Assembly (NCBI GenBank): GCA_026122225.1
Contig: JANEZZ010000734.1
Span: forward strand, 682,001 to 746,000
Length of the DNA: 64,000 bases
Direction of reading: 5' to 3'
Source of the DNA: Heloderma charlesbogerti
Taxonomy: Eukaryota; Chordata; Lepidosauria; Squamata; Helodermatidae
Shown: piece by piece, positions 21,011-31,848 of the stretch
Numbering within the stretch: position 1 is the first letter of the stretch
Layout of the letters: every line of letters begins with the position of its first letter
Notes under the pieces: model-generated
What the model saw: only the letters and a program-made list of their open reading frames with translations
Told to the model about the DNA's origin: nothing
Database searches by the model: none
Made by a program: the position numbers and the translations under genes

Positions 21011-22441
21011 AAAAAACAGTTTGCGGCATGACAATGCCCATGGCATCCCGCAAAGAACTGCAGTTTAGTAGGGGTGCCAGGGCAGAGGAAAAATACCTCT
21101 CCCAAATTCATGGCCCCATTCCCATGAAGCAAGTTGGAGTGGGGCATTTTGATTATTTTGGGGAAGTGATGTGCAGAACGTCCCAAATGTTTAGGAAGGG
21201 GTGCTTACCATTTGGTGTCAGTGGCCTCTTTCTTCTTTCTTGGCCCACTGGTAGCTGCCATTTGCCTCCTCAGAATGCATCTCTAAATGATCCGACATCA
21301 TGATAAACTTTATCAGATAAATTCCAGGGTATTCTGGGAGGAAAGGGCTCTTGCTGTATGGCAATAGGGATGGTGTGGGCGCCTGACTGGGTCCGTGAAT
21401 TCGTCAGGCTCCCCCTGCTCATGACCCCCAGACTGCGCTCACCAAGACAATCCTTGTTTGCCCCCAGCTCGTGCCCCCTCGCGCTCCCCAGGACTCACCG
21501 TGATCCCATTCGGTGAGTGCCCGCCATTTTCCTGCCTTTGATTTCTATGTAAAACAGGACATTAAAAAATGCATATTTAAATATGTGCAGTTTGGAGCTG
21601 GGAAATCTAAAGAAGTGCAATATTAGGGGGATTATACCCAGTGCTGGCTGGGGAAAAGTAGGAGTTGTAGGACTTTTTTCTGTCTGAACATGCATAGGAT
21701 TGCACTGTAAATCTGTAATAATAAGATATATCCATATGCTACCATGATTTTGCAGGATTTCCGTTTATTATATATTGTGCACAGCTTTCTGCTTCAACCC
21801 ATAATATAAAGTGTCTTTCCCTACAGCCACCTCTTTGCCAAATCAGCTGGCCTTTTCCATTAGTTAAGGCTTTTCCCCCCTGATACCTCATAAATATTTT
21901 ACTCTTGTTTCTGGCCTTTTGCCAAACATTACTCGTTATAATAAAGTCCACATCAGTTGTCACTCAGTGAGCTTCGTTTTGCACCCCTAAGAAAGAGTGT
22001 ATTAGAAATAACAAATTATATTGTGAGGGAGTGTAATAGCATGATGCATTATAAAAATCAAAAGTACTTCAGTTAGGATATTTAATGAAAGCTACATAGT
22101 AGATTTCCCCCTTTTTTGCACTGGGATGTTTTTAAATACTGAAAACAGATACTCACAGATCATTTGTTAAAATCTTTTGCTTTTTTTTTTTTTAATAAAA
22201 CATTTAGAAACACAGTGACCATTACCAATAATGAGACCTATTGGGCTAGAATTCAACTCTTTCATATACCTCAGCTCAGGGACAGGTCAAGAAAGCTATA
22301 ATGCTATGTAGCCATTGAGCTAAATATAGAGCTGTGAGAAGGACTACCTACTCCAATAACTGTGTTGACCAACATACTTTCCCTTGTCTAACTTGTCCAC
22401 CTCTATTTCTTTTATGTACCCTCCTGATGAAAATTTACTTA
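21011..22441. other. No gene; possible hAT remnant near 21365-21530
   Basis: TAGGGATGGTGTGGGCG at 21366 resembles a hAT left end. ACTCACCGTGATC at 21496 and TCGGTGAGTGCC at 21510 are two outward donor-like sites back to back. No right terminus was found. At 21655-21710 a right half of the GCAATCCTATG palindrome occurs. The rest is unassigned. Confidence 0.4.
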
Positions 22442-22549
22442 GGGTGCAATCCTATGCATGTGTAGACAGAAATGTTTAAACATGGCTGGCTGGGGAATGC
22501 TGGAAGTTGTAGGACTTTTTCTTGTCTAAACACACACAGGATTGCGCCC
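22442..22549. mobile_element. Harbinger-like palindromic MITE
   Basis: It begins GGGTGCAATCCTATGCATG and ends CAGGATTGCGCCC, flanked by TTA on both sides (22439-22441, 22550-22552). GGAAGTTGTAGGACTTTTTC is the conserved right-arm sequence; the left arm is shortened. Confidence 0.8.
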
Positions 22550-22559
22550 TTACTTACTG

Positions 22560-23009
22560 CATCCCGTACTGTCTTTCTGGAACCAATCAAAGTGTTTTAC
22601 AACAATTAAAAAAAACACACAAGAATCATTAACAAATACAAACATAATAAAACCTTAAAAACCTTAAGCTAAATTAAAAGGATGTGTCTTGGGGCAAATT
22701 TAGTCTGAATACTGCTGTTTTACTGCCAATGTGGACTGTAGAATTGTCACTGGATCCTGATATCATTTTATTTTTTAAAAAAAATGTTTATTGTATTTCT
22801 GTACCTCCTTTGTGAAGCCAATCAAGGTGGTTTACAAAATGTTCACAAAATAAAAACCATAATCAAATAAACACATAATAAAACATTAAAAACAACCTTA
22901 AAACCCATAACGACAAAGCCAAGTGAAAAAGATGCATCTTAACCCCCTTCCTGAATGCAGAGTGTTGGGAATATTGCAACCTCAAGTTACTGGAAGGGGG
23001 CAGTGTTGC
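22560..23009 (-). repeat. Two L2-like LINE tails in tandem
   Basis: GGAACCAATCAAAGTGTTTT (22580) and GAAGCCAATCAAGGTGGTTT (22815) are two similar antisense 3' ends. Each is followed by an AT-rich stretch of AAAACCTTAAA type and by GATGTGTCTTGGGG or GATGCATCTTAACC. One is probably inserted in or duplicated next to the other. Confidence 0.6.
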
Positions 23010-23017
23010 AGTTAGTT

Positions 23018-23157
23018 TGTTGTTGTTTATTCGGTCAGTCGCTTCCGACTCTTCGTGACTTCATGAACCAGCCTACACCAGAGCTTCCTGTCGGCCGTCG
23101 CCACCCCCAGCTCCCCCAAGGTCGGGTCCGTCACCTCCAGAATATCATCCATCCACA
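23018..23157 (-). mobile_element. 5'-truncated RTE, second lineage
   Basis: It reads TGTTGTTGTTTATTCGGTCA, then CTTCGTGACTTCATGAACC and CCCCCAGCTCCCCCAAGG. TSD AGTTAGTT occurs at 23010-23017 and 23158-23165. The coding sense on the minus strand resembles the end of the BovB protein (TLGELG...). Confidence 0.85.
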
Positions 23158-23834
23158 AGTTAGTTAGCTCATGAGAATTTTGAGCACAGCTAGCCTTAAG
23201 ATCTCTATAGCCTCCAATGTGGTTTCCTGTGATTTCTTCCTATTGCTCCTTCCCTCCCCCTCTCCCCCCGACTTCCACCATTGCTGGGAGCACATGTGTT
23301 TGCGCTCTCATTCCTGCCTGTGTAATGGAACACAAAATGGACTAAACAAATTCTTTTGAAACTCTACACTGTACCTCTATTATATATGCAATAATATTTG
23401 TGAATAAACTGTTGGGACAGTGTAAAAGCCAGAACAGAACAGGCCAGAATAGCCCTTTTTTAAAAAAACAATCATGCTGAACACTATGGCATGTCCTAGA
23501 GACACCTGAGAACACTAATTTAGGACAGAAACCCTTGAAAAGTTATTATTAACCCCTTAATGACCAGAACACATCTGGAACAGAACGGCCAGGAATAGTC
23601 ACTTTTAAATGAGCCAAAACAACCAAATTCATCAGTCACACATAACTACATGGGACTGATACAATAAGTCACAAACTTCCACAGAAACCACATTCAGGTA
23701 CCTGTTCCAGGCAATAGTCCATATTCTTGAAAAATATGGCCACTCCCAAATGAGCCAAATCAACCAAATTGACCAGTCACACATCACTGTATGGGATAGA
23801 CACAATGAGCCACAAAACCTCCACAGAAACCATG

Positions 23835-24364
23835 TGTCAAGGGCTCCTTGGAGGGCTCTCTCAGTCTAATCCAGTAGCCAAGTCCAGACACAGACAAAGG
23901 GATTCTTTTCAAAGTTTTATTCTTCTTTTACAACTTAACAACTCTACAGGTAGCAACTAGATCTGAGCAGCAGCATCCCTATGCCCTAAGTTGGAACAGT
24001 TGGTCCCCGTTTGAAACGCAATTACTGGCAGACCCCTGAATATAAGGACTAGGGAGAATCCCTCCCCTTTTCCCTTGGATCCTCTGGGCGCAACCGTTCT
24101 TTGAGCGCCAACCGGGCGCTACGCCTCCTTTCCGCGCCCTCCATTTGGCGCCGTTCTCTGCGTCTGCACCGCGCATCCACCCAGTCTGCTATCTGTGCTG
24201 GGTCACTCCCTGGACTGCTTTCTAATCTAGGAATGTTGGTGGGAGGAAACTCTGTCAGCTGCGGGCCCTGGGAAAAAGGGGCGTGCTCCTCTCCCAGGAG
24301 TGACTGCTCTTCCTCCGAATCAGAACTACTCTGGGATTCTATGGGCTCAGTGTCCACCCTGACA
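23835..24364 (-). mobile_element. Solo LTR, TGTCAGG family (copy 2)
   Basis: On the minus strand it begins TGTCAGGGTGGACACTGAG and ends GGAGCCCTTGACA, 530 bp. CATG is present on both sides (23831-23834, 24365-24368), and the foldback arm reads through when one CATG and the LTR are removed. AATAAAAC at about 23917 (minus strand) is a likely polyadenylation signal. Confidence 0.85.
24046..24354 (-). CDS. Possible small LTR-encoded protein (copy 2)
   Basis: The frame starts seven bases inside the LTR at a GTG codon where the other copies have ATG (VDTEPIESQSSSDSEEEQ). It runs without break to the same stop context as copy 3 (RDSP then stop). An acidic, serine-rich N-terminal part is followed by a proline-containing middle and a basic segment (DARCRRRERRQMEGAERRR) that could be a nuclear-localisation or nucleic-acid-binding patch. 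No known domain is recognised. An upstream in-frame ATG exists outside the LTR. It may be non-coding U3 sequence that stays open because it is GC-rich; the same-length open frame in a diverged copy is the reason to list it. Confidence 0.35.
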
Positions 24365-24649
24365 CATGTTCCAATATCCACTCTGGTCAATAGCTGGCAT
24401 TTTCAAAAACAGCCCAGAACAACAACTTTGAAGTGATGCAAATCAACCAAATTGACCAGTCATATATAACTACATGGGAGGGATGCAATAAACCACAAAC
24501 TTTCCACAGAAATCACGTTCAGATACTGGTTTGAGCAATAGTCAATATTCTGTAAAAATGGCCTGAAACAGTAACTTCTAAGTGAGCCAACTCACCCAAA
24601 TTCACCAGTCATACATAACTACATGGGAGGGATACAATAAGCCACAAAA

Positions 24650-25019
24650 CGATGGTTCACACAAAATGGTGCAAACCATCGCGAGAGTCTCAGGCTGGAG
24701 AACAGACAAACAGATGGCATGGAAATGAAGGCGCACAGAATGCCCACTTTTTGCCTATTGAGGGATGGAAAGACACAACAGAACCCCTAAAATACAAAAC
24801 AGCCACTGCAGTGTCGCACCCCCACGCTCACGGGACTGCACAGCTGTGCATTAAAGTATAATGGCAAAAAAAGGGGGCATGGCGGAGTCTGTTAGGGAAA
24901 CCCGCAAATTGTGAGCATATCCCAGCAGAAGTTGTGAGTAAACTGTGAGCATATCCCAGCAGAAGCTAATTCGAAGCTGAAATGCTACGCAGTTGCAACG
25001 GAGTGAAGGGTGAAAGCGG
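24650..25019. other. Loop of the foldback; no gene recognised
   Basis: It has a small hairpin at the left edge (GATGGTTCACACAAAATGG with TGCAAACCATCG) and a short duplicate of TGTGAGCATATCCCAGCAGA at 24914 and 24948. Nothing else can be assigned. Confidence 0.5.
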
Positions 25020-25434
25020 TGCCATATAGATGGACGTCCCTGCTTTTATGTGATAAGCTACGCAAATATTTGCATAGCCTATCACATTAATGAAAAGCAC
25101 GGATGCAAATGGCATCCAAGATGCCATTTGCGGCTGTAAAGGCCTTAGTTTAAGGTAAATGCAGCCATTTACAGCTGCATTTACCTTAAACTAAGGCCTT
25201 TACGGCTGCAAATGACATCCTGGACGCCATTTGCGTCCACAGTCAGTTCCTTCAACCAGTGATATGGCATGGCGGTCATATCGCTCGCTGGCAACCTGGA
25301 GCTGAAGGATCCGGCTGAAGAGGATTCCGTGGGGAGGCGGAGGTAAGTCTTCCATTCTGCCATGGACTCCGGAGGCCCGATTCTTTAGAATCCGGCCTCT
25401 TTGGAGTCTGTGGCGGAATTCTCCGCCATCCCTA
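25020..25434. mobile_element. hAT-type element, left end missing (copy C)
   Basis: The right end is GGAATTCTCCGCCATCCCTA. The core has GTGATAAGCTACGCAAATAT with its complement at 25048-25086. A second, longer hairpin at 25138-25203 pairs GTAAAGGCCTTAGTTTAAGG with CCTTAAACTAAGGCCTTTAC. The right arm carries GGAGGTAAGT, GT at 25343-25344, reading outward. No TAGGGATG left terminus or matching TSD is visible. Confidence 0.65.
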
Positions 25435-26229
25435 ATTGCCCAGAATGGGTATCCAAACATGGTTTCTGTGGATGTTTTGTAGTTTATTGCATGCCTCCTA
25501 TGTAGTTATGTGTGACTGGAGAATTTGGTTGAGCTGGCTCATGTAGAAATTGCTGCCCTGGGCTGTTCTTTGAGAATATCAACCATTGCCTGGAACCAGT
25601 ATCCAGATGTGGTTCCTGTGGAAATTTTGTGGCTTACTGCATCCCTCCCATACAGTCATATGTGACTGGTGAATTTAGTTGATTTTACTCACTCGGAAGT
25701 GTCCATTTGGGACCATTTTTCAAGTATGCAGACCATTGCTCAGAACAAGTAACTGAGCATGGTTTCTGTGAAAGTTTGTGGCTTATTTAATCAGTTCCAT
25801 GTAGTTATGTGTGACTGGTGAATTTGGTTGTCTTGGCTCATTTGAAAGTGACGATTCCAGGCCACTCCATTCTGTTCCAGATGTGTTCTGGTCATTAAGG
25901 GGTTAACGATAATATAGTTTTTCAAGGGTTTCTGTCCTAAAACTTTATTCTCAGGTGTCTCTAACACATGTCATAGCATTTGGCATTTTTTCAAAAAAAT
26001 AAAGGCCGTTCCGGCCCATTCTGTTCTATTCCAGGTTTTACACTGTCCCCTTTAAAAAGCAAAAAGGTAGAAATCAGTATTTTAAAGTGTGGACTGAATA
26101 AAAAGTGAGGCTCCACATTTACCTCAGCTTGACCCCAGCTGTAACATTCAGTGAGTGTCCACACTTCCCACCCCCCTGATTTGCCTGTACAGAGCATGTG
26201 ATAAATCACACTCCTTTAATGGGGGAGTC

Positions 26230-27625
26230 TCCTTGATAGGGCAAATACCCCTTTCTCAGGAAAGGTACTTGAGATGGTCGTGGCAGACCAACTGCAGGCA
26301 CTGTTGGTGGATACTGATTATCTAGACCCATTTCAGTTTGGGTTTCATCCTACCTGCGGGGACGATTTCAAAAAGTAACACTTGGTGACTGTTCCTCAGC
26401 CCCTTGGCAATTGAGCTATGGGATTCTGCAGGATACAATCTTATCCCCAATGTTACTTAATATCTGCATGAAGCTGCTGGGAGTGGTCATTAGGGGATTT
26501 GGAGCCAAGTGCCATTAGTATTCTGATGACACACAGCTCTGTCTCCCTGTGACATCTGAATCAGGAAAGTCTGTGCAAGTCCTGGACCAGTGCCTGAACT
26601 CAGTAATGGTCTGCATGAGGGCCAATAAACTGAAACTGCATCCTGGCAAGATGGAAGCCTTGTGGGTGAGTGGTTCCCGAGTCCAGGAGATAAGCTCATT
26701 GCTTGTTCTGGATGGGGTGCACTTCCTCTGAAAGATCAGGTCCATAGTTTGGGGGTACTCCGGGAGAGAGCGGAGGACAGGAAGGCCTGGCGTGCTATGG
26801 TCCATGGGGTCACGAAGAGTCAGACACGACTTAACGACTGAACAACAACAACACTCCTAGATCCACCACTGTTGCTGGAAGCCCAAGTGGCCATGACAGC
26901 TCAGCATGGCTTTTACCAGCTTCGGCTGGTTCACCAGTTACAGCCTGTCCTGGACAGGGATAGCTTGGCCACAGTGGTACAGGCACTAGTAACCTCAAGA
27001 CTGGATTAATGCAATGCACTCTATGTGGGGCTGCCCATAAGGCTGCTCCAGAAGCTGGAGCTAGTGCAGAACACAGCAGCTCGGCTCTTGTCTGGAGCTA
27101 CCCCTTTTCAGCGTGCAACTCCTTTGCTGAGGGAACTGTACTGGCTGCCTATTCGCTACCAGGCCAGGTTTAAGGTATCAGTCCTAGTGTACAAAGCCCT
27201 AAACAACTTGGGAGCAGGATACCTGAGAGAGCACCTTCTCCCTTACCAACCTGCCTGGTCACTGAGGTCATGGGAGGGCTTGCTCCTGGTGGTTCCACAT
27301 GGACCTATGGCCTGGTTGGAGTCTACCAGGACAAGAGCCTTCAGTTTGGCAGCCCCCTTTCTTTGGAATTCCCTGCCCCTGGAGGTCAGGCAGGCACCAA
27401 CACTGCACTGTTTCCGGCACCTCCTGAAAACAGCACTGTTCTAGGAGGCATTCCTTAATTGACTAGTCACTGTTTCTGTTGATATTCTGTTTTTAAAATA
27501 GCATAGTTTTAAGCTGGTGTTTTAATCTTTTTATCCTTTTACTGTTTTATCTCTTGTGTTCCCCACTTCGAAATCTGTTCTAGATATGGAGCGGTATACA
27601 AATATTGTAAATAAATGAATGACAG
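26230..27625 (+). pseudogene. L2 LINE pol relic
   Basis: Reverse-transcriptase pieces in several frames: VVADQLQALLVDTDYLDPFQFGF at 26276-26345, then a deletion. TILSPMLLNICMKLLGVV (motif B side) and YSDDTQLCLP (motif C) follow at 26430-26550, with an in-frame stop just before the tyrosine. SGKSVQVLDQCLNSVMVCMRANKL follows, then a BovB insertion. The long open 3' part, 27025-27442, ends VRQAPTLHCFRHLLKTALF, the usual L2 C-terminus. The 3' end is GGAGCGGTATACAAATATTG and TAAATAAATGAA. Stops, a deletion and the insertion make it inactive. Confidence 0.85.
26762..26852 (+). mobile_element. 5'-truncated BovB inside L2
   Basis: A 91 bp insert from GGGAGAGAGCGGAGGACAGG to GACTGAACAACAACAAC. ACTCC is repeated at 26757-26761 and 26853-26857, and the L2 sequence reads through when the insert is removed. 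Confidence 0.85.
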
Positions 27626-28560
27626 TACATTGATCATCTTACACCTGCACCAGAGGCCTAAAACCTGCTACATCAGATACCTGATGTTGTCCTAAATTGG
27701 CAGAGATAGACAGATATATAAAGTGGTGTAGAAAAAATAAAATGCAAGTAGTGAGGAAAATGAAATGCAAAAAAAATGTAAACTGTAATAATTATGTTTA
27801 AGGTTCCAGTGACCACTCACAAAGCAGTGTTGATTTTAAGATACTGTTGTATCCAACTATATCCAGCAGAATGGGCACTGCCAGCAAAATCAAGCTCCTC
27901 TCCCCAATGCATGCCCCCCAGATCTGTTCTGGAGGGTTGGAAGATCTTCTGGAGTAGATATGGAGGGAGTTCAGGGGATTGCAGAGAGGAGGAGAGGAAG
28001 GGGAAGTCCCAATGTGCAACGGACATCAGCTTGAGCAACTTTGAATTGAGCATGCGTGTGTGTGTGTGTGCTATATATAAGCACAGAGAGAGAGATATTC
28101 CGATATTAATGCATTTAGCTTAAAAAGTTTATTTAGTATGGAGATAAAATTGGTCATATCTAGGCATAAATGCATTGCATACATTAACATATATTTGTTT
28201 ACAGACCTGATAATAAAAGAGTTCGTTGTATATAATAATCACCCACAAGGTCCTATACAGTCTTTCATAACAGCTTTTGTTATGAATGCTAACTTGGAAT
28301 AAAGGATTCTAGTTCTTTTTTATTATTCTATTCCCTCCTGTGTTAAATTCTAAATGGAGCTAGAAATAAATAATGGATTTGGTCTGACGGCTACAAAACA
28401 CAGTGCATTACTCCTGTTTTATTAATACTGATATTTGCAGGAGCTCCGCAATCATTCTTGAACTTACATAATAACTGTTTATACTGCTGTTCAGGGTTGT
28501 GTTTTAAAGTTATGGGGCTTTCACAGCATAGGGTAAGGCTGGACAATAGTATAAGTTTAG
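27626..28560. other. No gene recognised
   Basis: AT-rich. It contains short (GT)n at 28056-28070 and (AG)n at 28084-28093. Confidence 0.5.
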
Positions 28561-28561
28561 T

Positions 28562-28922
28562 TGAGGGAAATTCCTTTATTTATTTATTACATTTCTGTAC
28601 TGCCGAAGCTGAAGCTCTCTGGGCAGTTCACAAAAATTAAAACCAGAAGTACAGCATAAAAACAATATAAAAGCTTTGAAACTACAGTAAAAAAAACAAC
28701 AAAAAACAGTACAACCAGCATAAAACCTAGTGGCAAAGCAGGGATTTAAAATGCAGTAATAAATTTAAAACAGCAGAGTAAAATTCCTGGGAAAATAAAA
28801 AGGTCTTCACCTGGTGCCAGAAAGAGTACAGCGTAGGCGCCAGGTGAACCTCTCTAGGGAGTTCATTCTACAAGGAGCAATTGAGGTACCACAGCAGAAA
28901 AGGACCTTTATCTGGTAGTGGC
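28562..28922 (-). repeat. L2-like LINE 3' end
   Basis: TTTATTTATTTATTACATTT, then GAAGCTCTCTGGGCAGTTCA and AGGTCTTCACCTGGTGCCAG are the antisense of the element at 34235-34740 (GGCGCCAGGTGAAGACC, GAACCGCCCAGAGAGCTTCG). Confidence 0.85.
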
Positions 28923-28977
28923 ATACGGTATATATGCATTTTTTCAGATGGCTCAAAAATCCCTACATAAAATGCAT

Positions 28978-29712
28978 GTTGTTGTTGTTGTTGTTGTTCA
29001 GTCGTTCAGTCGTGTCCGACTCTTTGTGACCCCATGGACCATAGCACGCCAGGCCTTCCTGTCCTGCGCTCTCTCCTGGAGTGTGCTCAAGTCCATATTC
29101 ATTGCATCGGTGATGCTATAGCCATCTCATCCTCTGCCGTCCCCTTCTCCTTTTGCCTTCAGTCTTTTCCAGCATCAGGGTCTTTTCCAGTGACTTTTCT
29201 CTTCGCATTAGGTGGCCAAAATATTTGAGCTTCAGCTCCAGTATCTGTCCTTCCAATGAGCACTCAGGGTTGATTTCCTTTAGGATGGACTGATTTGACC
29301 TCCTTGCAGTCCAGGGGACTCGTAAGAGTCTTCTCCAGCACCACAGTTCGAAAGCATCGATTCTTCGGCGCTCAGCCTTCCTTATAGTCCAGCTCTCACA
29401 GCCATACGTTGCTACTGGGAAAACCATAGCTTTGATTATACGAACCTTTGTTGGCAAGGTGATGTCTCTGCTTCTTACTACGCTGTCTAGGTTTGCCATA
29501 GCTTTCCTCCCAAGGAGCAAGCGTCTTTTAATTTCATGGCTACAGTCACCGTCTGCGGTGATCTTGGAGCCCAAGAAAGTAAAATCTGTCACTGCTTCCA
29601 TTTCTTCCCCTTCTATATGCCAGGAAGTGATGGGGCCAGATGCCATGATTTTAGTTTTTTTAATGTTGAGTTTCAAACCAGCTTTTGCACTCTCCACTTT
29701 CACCCTCAACCT
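28978..29712 (-). pseudogene. BovB LINE 3' fragment
   Basis: The minus strand encodes the last ~200 residues before the terminus of the BovB polyprotein: LKLNIKKTKIMASGPITSW, FTFLGSKITADGDCSHEI, SWTIRKAERRRIDAFELW and RQRMRWL. A 2 bp deletion near 29118 (compare GCTATCTAGCC at 47201 with GCTATAGCC here) shifts the frame and gives an early stop. The catalytic reverse-transcriptase core is not included, so this is a 5'-truncated, dead copy. The 3' end is (GTT)n at 28978-28998. It is about 95 percent like the copy at 47-50 kb by eye. Confidence 0.92.
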
Positions 29713-30015
29713 ATAAAAGATAAAATAGTATACTTCTAGCTAATACCTCCAAATAAGTAAACATAAACTTCACTTAAATTAAACTACCATATATAGTTTA
29801 GTACCTCTATTACTAATAATACTACTTAACATTGATGTAGCACATCTGTTTCCTGGATGTTGTGCAAAAAACGCCCCTTAGATATCATACTGTCCCTTTT
29901 CTTGCAACTTATTAATTTTAAAATTTGCATATGAATTTCAACTGTGTACTCAGCGTGGCTTTCTTAAACAGTAACCATATACTTGCAGTTAAAAGCCATA
30001 TAAGCTAGTAAGTAC
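29713..30015. other. No gene recognised
   Basis: AT-rich unassigned sequence. Confidence 0.5.
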
Positions 30016-30079
30016 ATGCATTACATGAACAAGATAGAGAGCAGGAAGGGGCAACAGATAATTGGAGTATTTGATGGGG

Positions 30080-30765
30080 GGAAAGAGCAAGGGATAGAGT
30101 GGAAGGGTTATCATGGCTATGTTACAAAAATTGTGTTCTTTTCCCTGGTAGACCTTCTAATTCGTTTACCAAGAACGAGAGGAGGCAGAGATCTGGTCCA
30201 ACACGATTTTGTTCTGCAGAATAAGGCAACCCTTGGGGCTAACGCTCCAACAAAGGTTACAATCAAGTGATGTGATTCAAAAGTTTATATAGGCAAGACC
30301 TTTGGGGCTGTCTTACGCTTGCGCTGTACTAATCTCTTTGTCTAGCTGAGCGGGAAACAGAAGACAGGCAGCACCTTTGACATATCTAGGCATGCGCAGA
30401 GAGGTAGCCTTGTACTCCAGTAAACACATGCTTGGCATTCCTGAGTCTCTGATAAGGCGCGGTGTCTTTGTCTAGCATGGCAGTCTCACACTGAGGTAAA
30501 ACAGACATAGCCTAGCTTATAAAATCATGGGATAACAGACATACTACAACGGAAATTTCTATAACAGCTACTAATCATGATGGCTGTATGCTGCCTCCAG
30601 GGTCAGAGGCACCATGCCTCTGAATACCAGTCATTGGGGAACTACAGTGGGTGCAGACTAAGCCCTCGTGTCCAGTTTCTGGGCTTCCCAGAAGCAACTG
30701 GTTAGCCACTGTGAGAAACAGGATGCCATACTATATAGACCTTTAGTCTGTTCCAGCAGGGGTCT
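30080..30765 (+). repeat. CR1 LINE 3' end split by an LTR
   Basis: GGAAGGGTTATCATGGCTA before the LTR continues after it as CTAATCATGATGGCTGTATG, TCAGAGGCACCATGCCTCTG and GGTTAGCCACTGTGAGAAAC. This is the order of the CR1 3' region at 56205-56400. Confidence 0.75.
30120..30566 (-). mobile_element. ERV-like solo LTR
   Basis: Ends are TGTTACAAAAATT and its counterpart AAATTTCTATAACA (TG...CA on the minus strand). A 4 bp TSD, GCTA, lies at 30116-30119 and 30567-30570. On the minus strand CCTATATAAAC near 30284-30292 is a TATA box placed about 165 bp from the LTR 3' end, as expected for a U3/R boundary. A 4 bp TSD fits class I-like endogenous retroviruses. No internal genes are left. Confidence 0.8.
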
Positions 30766-30924
30766 TGATAGTGGCTAAAGAAAAGCTTTGGTGGAGAAGT
30801 GGATCTTGAAGAGAGGTTCAGGACCAGTCCATATATTACAGTTATAGAACTGAAGGTGTTTGTGGTACCTTACCATGCAGATAACTTGGGGGTCTGTCAC
30901 TTACATGGTGTATAAACACACCTT

Positions 30925-31570
30925 CTGCCCTGTTTAGGCTGGTAGGGCACTGTGGATACTGTTTTGAAGTTGGTGGGCTGCACCTCACAGACTCTGCCTT
31001 CCAAACAAATTTACAAGTTTCATTTAGACAAAGGCTTTTCTACAGAACTCACTCAGGCTGTGGCAGTGGCCTCTCCTCAGGCCAGATGCAGTCGGTGTTG
31101 CTCTTCACTACCTCCTGGTTCCTCCCAGGAAGCACAACCCACTCAGGCTGAATCCAGCAGCTCTTTCATATTGTTACATCCCATCTCTTCTGAGAAAGAA
31201 AAATAAAATAAAAAGTAAACTGGAACTTTATACATAGTCTTTCAGGTGTGCAGGTCTCTTAATAACTCACTCTCTTCAAATGCGTCTGGGTTCAGGGATG
31301 ACATCCCACTGCCACCACCATGTTTCAAAGTTGGTGGATTGCATCCCACAGACTCTGCCTTCCAAACAATCTTACAAGTTTTATTTAGACAAAGACTTTC
31401 CTATAGAGCTCTTTCAGGCTGTGGCCTCTCTCTCCTCAGGCCAGAAGCAGCGGATGTTCCCCTTAACTACTTCCTGGTTCCTTGCAGGAAGCACAACCCA
31501 CTCAGGCGGAATCCGTTCTTTCATATTGTTAAAGATACTGGCTTCAGTCACTGAGGTGCATGGACAGAAA
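30925..31570 (+). repeat. Local tandem duplication of an unassigned sequence
   Basis: Copy 1 (30960-31180) and copy 2 (31325-31530) share CACAGACTCTGCCTTCCAAA, TTTAGACAAAG, CTCCTCAGGCCAGA and GGAAGCACAACCCACTCAGG. The period is about 367 bp. By eye identity is about 80-85 percent with small indels. I do not recognise the repeated sequence. Confidence 0.8.
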
Positions 31571-31848
31571 ACTGGTGGTCAGCTGTGGGAGCAAGTTGTG
31601 AGTAAAGCAAAGGAAGATATCCAACAAGCTATAGAGTACACCTAAAACCAGATATCTGAGAGCAGGCCCAGATTACTGGTCCAAGACCAGCCCTCAGTGT
31701 AGAGTGGACAAAGGAACCAATCATCAGCATGAGCTCTTACAGTGCTCTGTAGTTTCTAGATAGATTTGTCAGAGGTTCAGGCAAGGCGTTTTTGTCAGGA
31801 CGACACCCAAATCAACTGCCTGAGGCATCCATTTTGCTCTATCTAATG

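Larger units (their letters stand above)
23414..26049. mobile_element. Large foldback element with tandem-repeat arms
   Basis: Outer ends GGGACAGTGTAAAAGCCAGA and GGTTTTACACTGTCCC are inverted. The left arm (to about 24649) is built from units of about 141-149 bp carrying GAGCCAAATCAACCAAATTG and CAGTCACACATAACTACATG. Unit starts are near 23633, 23774, 24457 and 24605. The right arm (25435-26049) has the same units inverted (CATGTAGTTATGTGTGACTG, then CAATTTGGTTG-type). Even the unique flank CCCTTAATGACCAGAACACA reappears inverted at about 25880-25905. The loop holds unassigned sequence and a hAT fragment, and the left arm holds a solo LTR. No transposase or clear TSD is seen. Confidence 0.75.

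Noticed and set aside
23414..26049. CRISPR-like or satellite array
   Set aside because: Units are diverged, ~145 bp, without short identical repeats and spacers, and they are arranged as inverted arms. This is a vertebrate genome.
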